From Rheinheimera faecalis (GTDB taxonomy: Bacteria; Pseudomonadota; Gammaproteobacteria; Enterobacterales; Alteromonadaceae), in contig NZ_JAJOYT010000006.1 of the NCBI RefSeq assembly GCF_021290965.1, positions 1 to 64,000 on the forward strand: a stretch of DNA of 64,000 nucleotides, in the 5' to 3' direction. The notes under the pieces were generated by a model. The model was not told the origin of the DNA, did not search any database, and was given only the letters and a program-made list of their open reading frames with translations. The translations under genes and the position numbers were made by a program. Of the stretch, positions 60,753 to 64,000 are shown in pieces. Position 1 is the stretch's first letter, and every line of letters starts with the position of its first letter.

Positions 60753-61970
60753 ATGCTGATACAAAAAGGGTTTTCTCTGCTGCCTCTGAGCCTTCTTGCT
60801 CTGAATTTTTTGCCTTTCGCTGCGATAGCAGCTGATGCCTGTCTGAATCCACCACTAGTAATAGCGCATCGTGGAGCCAGTGGTCACTTACCTGAGCACA
60901 CGCTGGAAGCTTACCAACTTGCGATGCGGATGGGCGCTGATTTTATCGAGCCGGATTTAGTGCCGACCAAAGATGCTGTGCTTATCAGCCGTCATGAAAA
61001 CGACTTAACTCATACCACCAACGTGGCAGTATTACCACAGTTTGCCGATCGTAAAACCACCAAGCGTATTGATGGTATTCCTATTACGGGCTGGTTTAGC
61101 GAAGACTTTACTCTGGCTGAAATAAAACAACTGAAAGCCCGTGAGCCTTTACCAGCACTGCGCCCTCAGGGTGCTGAACATAACGACCAATACTCTATTG
61201 CTACTTTGGCTGAGATTGTCAGCCTGGTAAAACAGTTTGAAGCCGATACAGGCCGTAAAGTCGGGCTTTATATTGAAACCAAACACCCGACTTATTTTCG
61301 TTATGAAGGCCAAACTCTGGATGGTAAAGCGATAGCGCTTGATACCAGCAAAAAGCTGGTCCAGGAATTAAAGCTAGTAAACTTTACTGATCCGGCACGG
61401 GTTTTTATTCAGTCGTTTGAAGTACAAAATCTGCTGGAGTTAAAACAACAGTGGATGCCAAAGCTGAACCTGAAGTTTCCGCTTATTCAGCTGATAGGTG
61501 ATACAGACAAAGCCTATTTACCACCTAAAGACAGTTTCTCTGTGCCTTATGATGTGTTTTATCACCAGCAACAAGGTGCTGATTTAAAGGCGGTTTACCC
61601 GCAAGACACTGGCTTTTTATCTGCCGCAGCTAAACCGCTGGATTACTCCGCATTACTGAATGAAAAAGGACTTGGTTTTGTGCACAGCTACGCCGCTGGT
61701 ATAGGGCCATGGCGCAGCAGTATTTATCAAAAACACAGTCTGACCTTAAAGCCATTTGTCAAAGCTGCACAGCAGCAGGGCTTAAAAGTGCACCCTTATA
61801 CCTTTAGGGCTGAAGCGAATTATTTAATGGCCAAAGACGCCAAAACTACATTCAGCTTTGACGAAGAAATGCAGGCTTTGTTTAAACAGGGCATAGACGG
61901 CGTGTTTTCCGATTACCCTGATTTAGCCTTAAAAAACAGGGCTTTGTTTCAGCAAAGCTGCAAGCCATAA
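60753..61970 (+). CDS. glpQ: Periplasmic glycerophosphodiester phosphodiesterase
   Basis: A 405-residue GDPD enzyme that splits glycerophosphodiesters to glycerol 3-phosphate and an alcohol. The signal peptide (LLPLSLLALNFLPFAAIAADA) is followed by catalytic IAHRGASGHLPEHTLEAYQLAMRMGADFIEPDLVPTKDAVLISRHENDL, holding the His pair and the Glu and Asp that bind calcium. A GlpQ-type insertion follows (NVAVLPQFADRKTTKRIDGIPITGWF). Length and signal fit the periplasmic GlpQ type, not cytosolic UgpQ. The Pho box places it in the phosphate starvation response with phoX. Confidence 0.92.
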   Translation: MLIQKGFSLLPLSLLALNFLPFAAIAADACLNPPLVIAHRGASGHLPEHTLEAYQLAMRMGADFIEPDLVPTKDAVLISRHENDLTHTTNVAVLPQFADRKTTKRIDGIPITGWFSEDFTLAEIKQLKAREPLPALRPQGAEHNDQYSIATLAEIVSLVKQFEADTGRKVGLYIETKHPTYFRYEGQTLDGKAIALDTSKKLVQELKLVNFTDPARVFIQSFEVQNLLELKQQWMPKLNLKFPLIQLIGDTDKAYLPPKDSFSVPYDVFYHQQQGADLKAVYPQDTGFLSAAAKPLDYSALLNEKGLGFVHSYAAGIGPWRSSIYQKHSLTLKPFVKAAQQQGLKVHPYTFRAEANYLMAKDAKTTFSFDEEMQALFKQGIDGVFSDYPDLALKNRALFQQSCKP

Positions 61971-61992
61971 GATTTCAAGGGGCTTTATCTGT

Positions 61993-62247
61993 CTAAGTTA
62001 TCAGCTTAGCTATCCAGCGAAAGCCAACCACACTGCGCAGTGTTTTGACCAGGCTGTTGTGGCGCAGCTGAAACAGACAACCCACGCTAAAACTCAATAT
62101 CAAGCCGGGTGTAGAGCCTATAAATGCCAGCGTACTTTGCGACAGTTGCTGTTTTCTGAGCAGCAGCTCCTGTTGCTGTAGCTGGCTTTGTTCTGTCAGG
62201 ACAGCCAGCTTTACTTGCTGCTTTTTAATGAGCTGTTGGATCAGCAT
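61993..62247 (-). CDS. YqjK-like small membrane protein
   Basis: Read from ATG 62247, which has GGAGG six bases upstream, this gives 84 residues: a Gln/Leu-rich coiled-coil helix (IKKQQVKLAVLTEQSQLQQQELLLRKQQL) and one membrane helix (TPGLILSFSVGCLFQLR). This architecture and its place after a YqjD-like and a YqjE-like gene match E. coli YqjK. Its start overlaps the upstream gene by 23 bases. Function unknown. Confidence 0.7.
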   Translation of the reverse strand: MLIQQLIKKQQVKLAVLTEQSQLQQQELLLRKQQLSQSTLAFIGSTPGLILSFSVGCLFQLRHNSLVKTLRSVVGFRWIAKLIT

Positions 62248-62713
62248 TTTTGTCCTCCGGTTTGGCAGCAAAAAACAAAAGACGTAATTGCTGTAAGGTA
62301 TTTGAAAAGCCCACTTGCGACAACACATAACCCAGGCTGCGCCAACACCAAAACAATAAGCCAAACTGCAACAGCACTAAAGCCGCAGCAGTAATAAGCA
62401 CAGAGCTGCTTAACTGAAATAACAGATATCCCAGCAGCAACAAAATACTGCCCCAAAGCAAAATCAAACCAGCGCCAAAACAGACCACCAGAGCAGCAGC
62501 TATGGTCAGGCTGCGTCCGGTAAGTTGCCATTCTGCTTTAGCTATTTGTCCTGTCAGTTTTAACTGATCGGCGTAAGCCTGTTTGACTGAATGACCAAGA
62601 GCGGCCAGATGTGCCAGTTGATCCAAAGCCTGTTCCGCGCTTTGACTCAGGGCAGCCGGTGCAGGCTGCCCTGGTTTTTGCGCAGGAGCTTCAGAGCTTT
62701 CGCGATGTTGCAT
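62225..62713 (-). CDS. YqjE-like phage-holin-family membrane protein
   Basis: A 162-residue protein of the YqjE / holin superfamily III group: an N-terminal soluble helix (LAALGHSVKQAYADQLKLTGQIAKAEWQLTGRS) and two adjacent helices (LTIAAALVVCFGAGLILLWGSILLLLGYLLF; SSVLITAAALVLLQFGLLFWCW). In E. coli the yqjD-yqjE-yqjK genes are stationary-phase, inner-membrane proteins, YqjD binding ribosomes. No lytic role is implied. Confidence 0.75.
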   Translation of the reverse strand: MQHRESSEAPAQKPGQPAPAALSQSAEQALDQLAHLAALGHSVKQAYADQLKLTGQIAKAEWQLTGRSLTIAAALVVCFGAGLILLWGSILLLLGYLLFQLSSSVLITAAALVLLQFGLLFWCWRSLGYVLSQVGFSNTLQQLRLLFFAAKPEDKNADPTAH

Positions 62714-62750
62714 AGATCCGCCTTGCTGGAGTCGTGCTTAATTTAAAAGC

Positions 62751-63074
62751 TTAGTTACGACGCAGTAAAGCAGTCAGCAATACACCAGCAGCAAAGGCTA
62801 TACCAGCTGTGGCAAGCGGGTTCTGTGCTGCAAACTCACGGGTTTTACTGTAAGACATTTGCAGTTGCTGTTTAATTTCTTCCTGCTTATGCGACAGCGT
62901 TTCCTGCGAGCTGGCTGCAGTTTTGCGAAGTGTATCTTCTGCTACAGCGGCTTTAATAGCGACGGCATCCACTGCATGATGTGCCGCTTCAATAGCTTTT
63001 TCCGTCACTGGCGAATTTAACGCGCTGTTGCTTTTCGTCTTCGCTTGTTCTGTTGCACTTTGTGAAGTAGCCAT
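62751..63074 (-). CDS. YqjD/ElaB-like DUF883 protein
   Basis: A 107-residue protein of the DUF883 family: a long heptad-rich helix (VTEKAIEAAHHAVDAVAIKAAVAEDTLRKTAASSQETLSHKQEEIKQQL) and a C-terminal membrane anchor (AQNPLATAGIAFAAGVLLTALLRRN) with the family's Gly-rich tail. E. coli YqjD and ElaB tether ribosomes to the inner membrane in stationary phase. ATG 63074 has AAGGAG eight bases upstream. First gene of the yqjDEK-like operon, 37 bases before the next. Confidence 0.85.
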   Translation of the reverse strand: MATSQSATEQAKTKSNSALNSPVTEKAIEAAHHAVDAVAIKAAVAEDTLRKTAASSQETLSHKQEEIKQQLQMSYSKTREFAAQNPLATAGIAFAAGVLLTALLRRN

Positions 63075-63278
63075 AATAAATCTCCTTGGTGAACATTGTG
63101 AAATACAGCAAGAGGCTGTACTTTGCATCTTAATTAAAGCACTGGTTGTGCCAAATTGATATAAATCAACAAAAACAGTGGTTTATCAATTTTTCATACG
63201 TGGCGCGGCCACTGGTAAACTGTAGAACTTACCCGTTGCTGGTAATTTTTACATGCCGGTAGAGTGGCTTTATCCGGC

Positions 63279-63314
63279 AAAAAATAAAAAAGCCGGGGCA
63301 TTTTGGGCCCCGGC
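63279..63314 (-). terminator. Terminator of the third TonB-dependent receptor gene
   Basis: GCCGGGGC (63292-63299) pairs with GCCCCGGC (63307-63314) around ATTTTGG; on the minus strand a T-rich run follows. It lies 21 bases after the receptor stop. Confidence 0.85.
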
Positions 63315-63335
63315 CTTGTGTCACTCTGAATTAAC

Positions 63336-64000
63336 TTAGAAATCCAGTTTTAATGTCACAGTCGCAGTACGTTCAGCACCTAAGTAATAAGCGCCTTCCT
63401 GACCGCCAGCTAAGTAATCTTCGTCGTTCAGGTTGTTCAGCACTAGTGAAAGGTCTATGCCTTTAAACATGTCTTTAGACGACAAATCTTTGCTGTAACC
63501 GACGTAGAAATCCATCACTGTAGAAGCTGGGATTTCATCTTTGTTGCCCCCTAAAGCAGCGCCAAAGTAAGTGTCAGTGCGCTTGGCCGTTAAACCTGCA
63601 CGGTAAGCGTCACCCTGATAACGCAGTGATAAGCTCAGCATAGTTTCTGGTGAGCCTGCTACTTTATTACCTTCGAAAATAGCAGCCGGGTTTATCGCTG
63701 GCTTTCCGTCCGGGCCTAATACTACATTGCCATCTTCATCCAGCACTTGAGAGTTAATGGTCTGGCTGTATTGTGCGTTATTGCTGGTAAAGGCACTGTA
63801 GATGCTCCAACCTTGCATAAATTCCCAGTTTAAGCTGGCTTCTAAACCGTTCGACTCAATGCCACCTACGTTGACATAAGTACCGTCTAACTCGTTCAGG
63901 TAATCCGGGCCACCGCCATTCGCGCCAGGCTGCAGGAAGGTGATACGGTTATCAAACTGCACGTCGTAATAGGTGAAAGACAGGCTTAAGTCATCGCCAA
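63336..64000 (-). CDS. TonB-dependent receptor, C-terminal part (runs off the window)
   Basis: The last 221 residues or so of an outer-membrane receptor. The frame stays open to the window edge (GDDLSLSFTYYDVQF is readable before 63962), so the start lies beyond 64000. Barrel strands alternate with loops (NVGGIESNGLEASLNWEFMQGWSIYSAFTSNN; LSLSLRYQGDAYRAGLTAKRTDTYFG), and the typical LVLNNLNDEDYLAGG turn precedes the terminal TVTLKLDF with its C-terminal Phe. The loop with GANGGGPDYLNELDGTYVN suggests the family of receptors for larger nutrients as much as siderophores; the ligand is unknown. Confidence 0.88.
   Translation of the reverse strand, partial: GDDLSLSFTYYDVQFDNRITFLQPGANGGGPDYLNELDGTYVNVGGIESNGLEASLNWEFMQGWSIYSAFTSNNAQYSQTINSQVLDEDGNVVLGPDGKPAINPAAIFEGNKVAGSPETMLSLSLRYQGDAYRAGLTAKRTDTYFGAALGGNKDEIPASTVMDFYVGYSKDLSSKDMFKGIDLSLVLNNLNDEDYLAGGQEGAYYLGAERTATVTLKLDF

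Noticed and set aside
62225-62713. Prophage holin.
   Set aside because: No endolysin or phage genes are near; the context is yqjDEK-like.
1-64000. A defence island, CRISPR array, transposon or biosynthetic gene cluster.
   Set aside because: No cas, restriction, toxin-antitoxin, transposase, NRPS or PKS genes, and no spacer-repeat pattern, were seen on either strand.

Overview
The window reads as a chromosomal segment of an aerobic, free-living gammaproteobacterium. I infer something close to Rheinheimera or its Chromatiales/Alteromonadales relatives. The reasons are the many TonB-dependent receptors, a stand-alone second EF-G, a secreted S8 protease with PA domain, a periplasmic tyrosinase beside a multicopper oxidase, E. 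coli-like yqjD-yqjE-yqjK order, and Fur-, Pho- and OhrR-like sites of gammaproteobacterial type. Coding density is high. I see no rRNA, tRNA, CRISPR array, insertion sequence or prophage.

Layout. 1-2540: serine hydrolase, GrpB protein, MAPEG protein, small lipoprotein. 2558-5001: a GH95 fucosidase broken by an internal deletion. 5243-10780: PepD, Cdd1-like protein, DUF2254 membrane protein, PhyH-type dioxygenase, VOC protein, GNAT. 10831-15275 (minus): a stress operon of katE, a ferritin-like gene, a membrane protein and a 23-residue membrane peptide that is easily missed, closed by a strong terminator. 15555-25439 (plus): MgtC, FAD oxidoreductase, small DUF proteins, isochorismatase-like hydrolase, a Crp/Fnr regulator with a perfect palindrome upstream, a diguanylate cyclase, and an HExxH protein. 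25584-28435: siderophore receptor with a Fur-like site, YdeI-like protein. 28502-32277 (minus): EF-G 2 and an arsR-OYE operon with inverted repeats in its promoter. 32421-42948: fasciclin, DUF481, subtilase, LLM oxidoreductase, MgtC/DUF4010, cytochrome b561, pseudouridine synthase coupled to a monooxygenase-fold protein, serine hydrolase lipoprotein. 43020-48850 (minus): PhoX with a Pho box, multicopper oxidase, tyrosinase. 49020-51807: sirtuin, DkgB, PAS-GGDEF. 51865-57649: iron uptake set (PepSY protein, Fiu-like receptor, PiuC, TonB, ExbB, ExbD). 57792-64000: glutathione peroxidase behind a MarR/OhrR-type palindrome, glycosyltransferase, EamA transporter, Pho-box glpQ, yqjDEK-like genes, and the C-terminus of a third TonB-dependent receptor.

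How they work together. Three nutrient or stress circuits are visible from DNA sites as well as genes. One is iron: Fur-like sites ahead of two receptors, the second leading a run that also encodes the energising TonB-ExbB-ExbD complex. One is phosphate: Pho boxes with correctly spaced -10 elements ahead of phoX and glpQ. One is peroxide and electrophiles: katE operon, gpx, and arsR-OYE. The tyrosinase and multicopper oxidase form a periplasmic copper phenol-oxidase pair with a candidate operator of its own. The least explained items are the katE-linked 23-residue peptide, the 109-base inverted repeat inside the iron gene set, and a repeat-plus-hairpin stretch at 7342-7469. Start sites were often moved inward from the longest reading frame to the start with a ribosome binding site; each case is stated.
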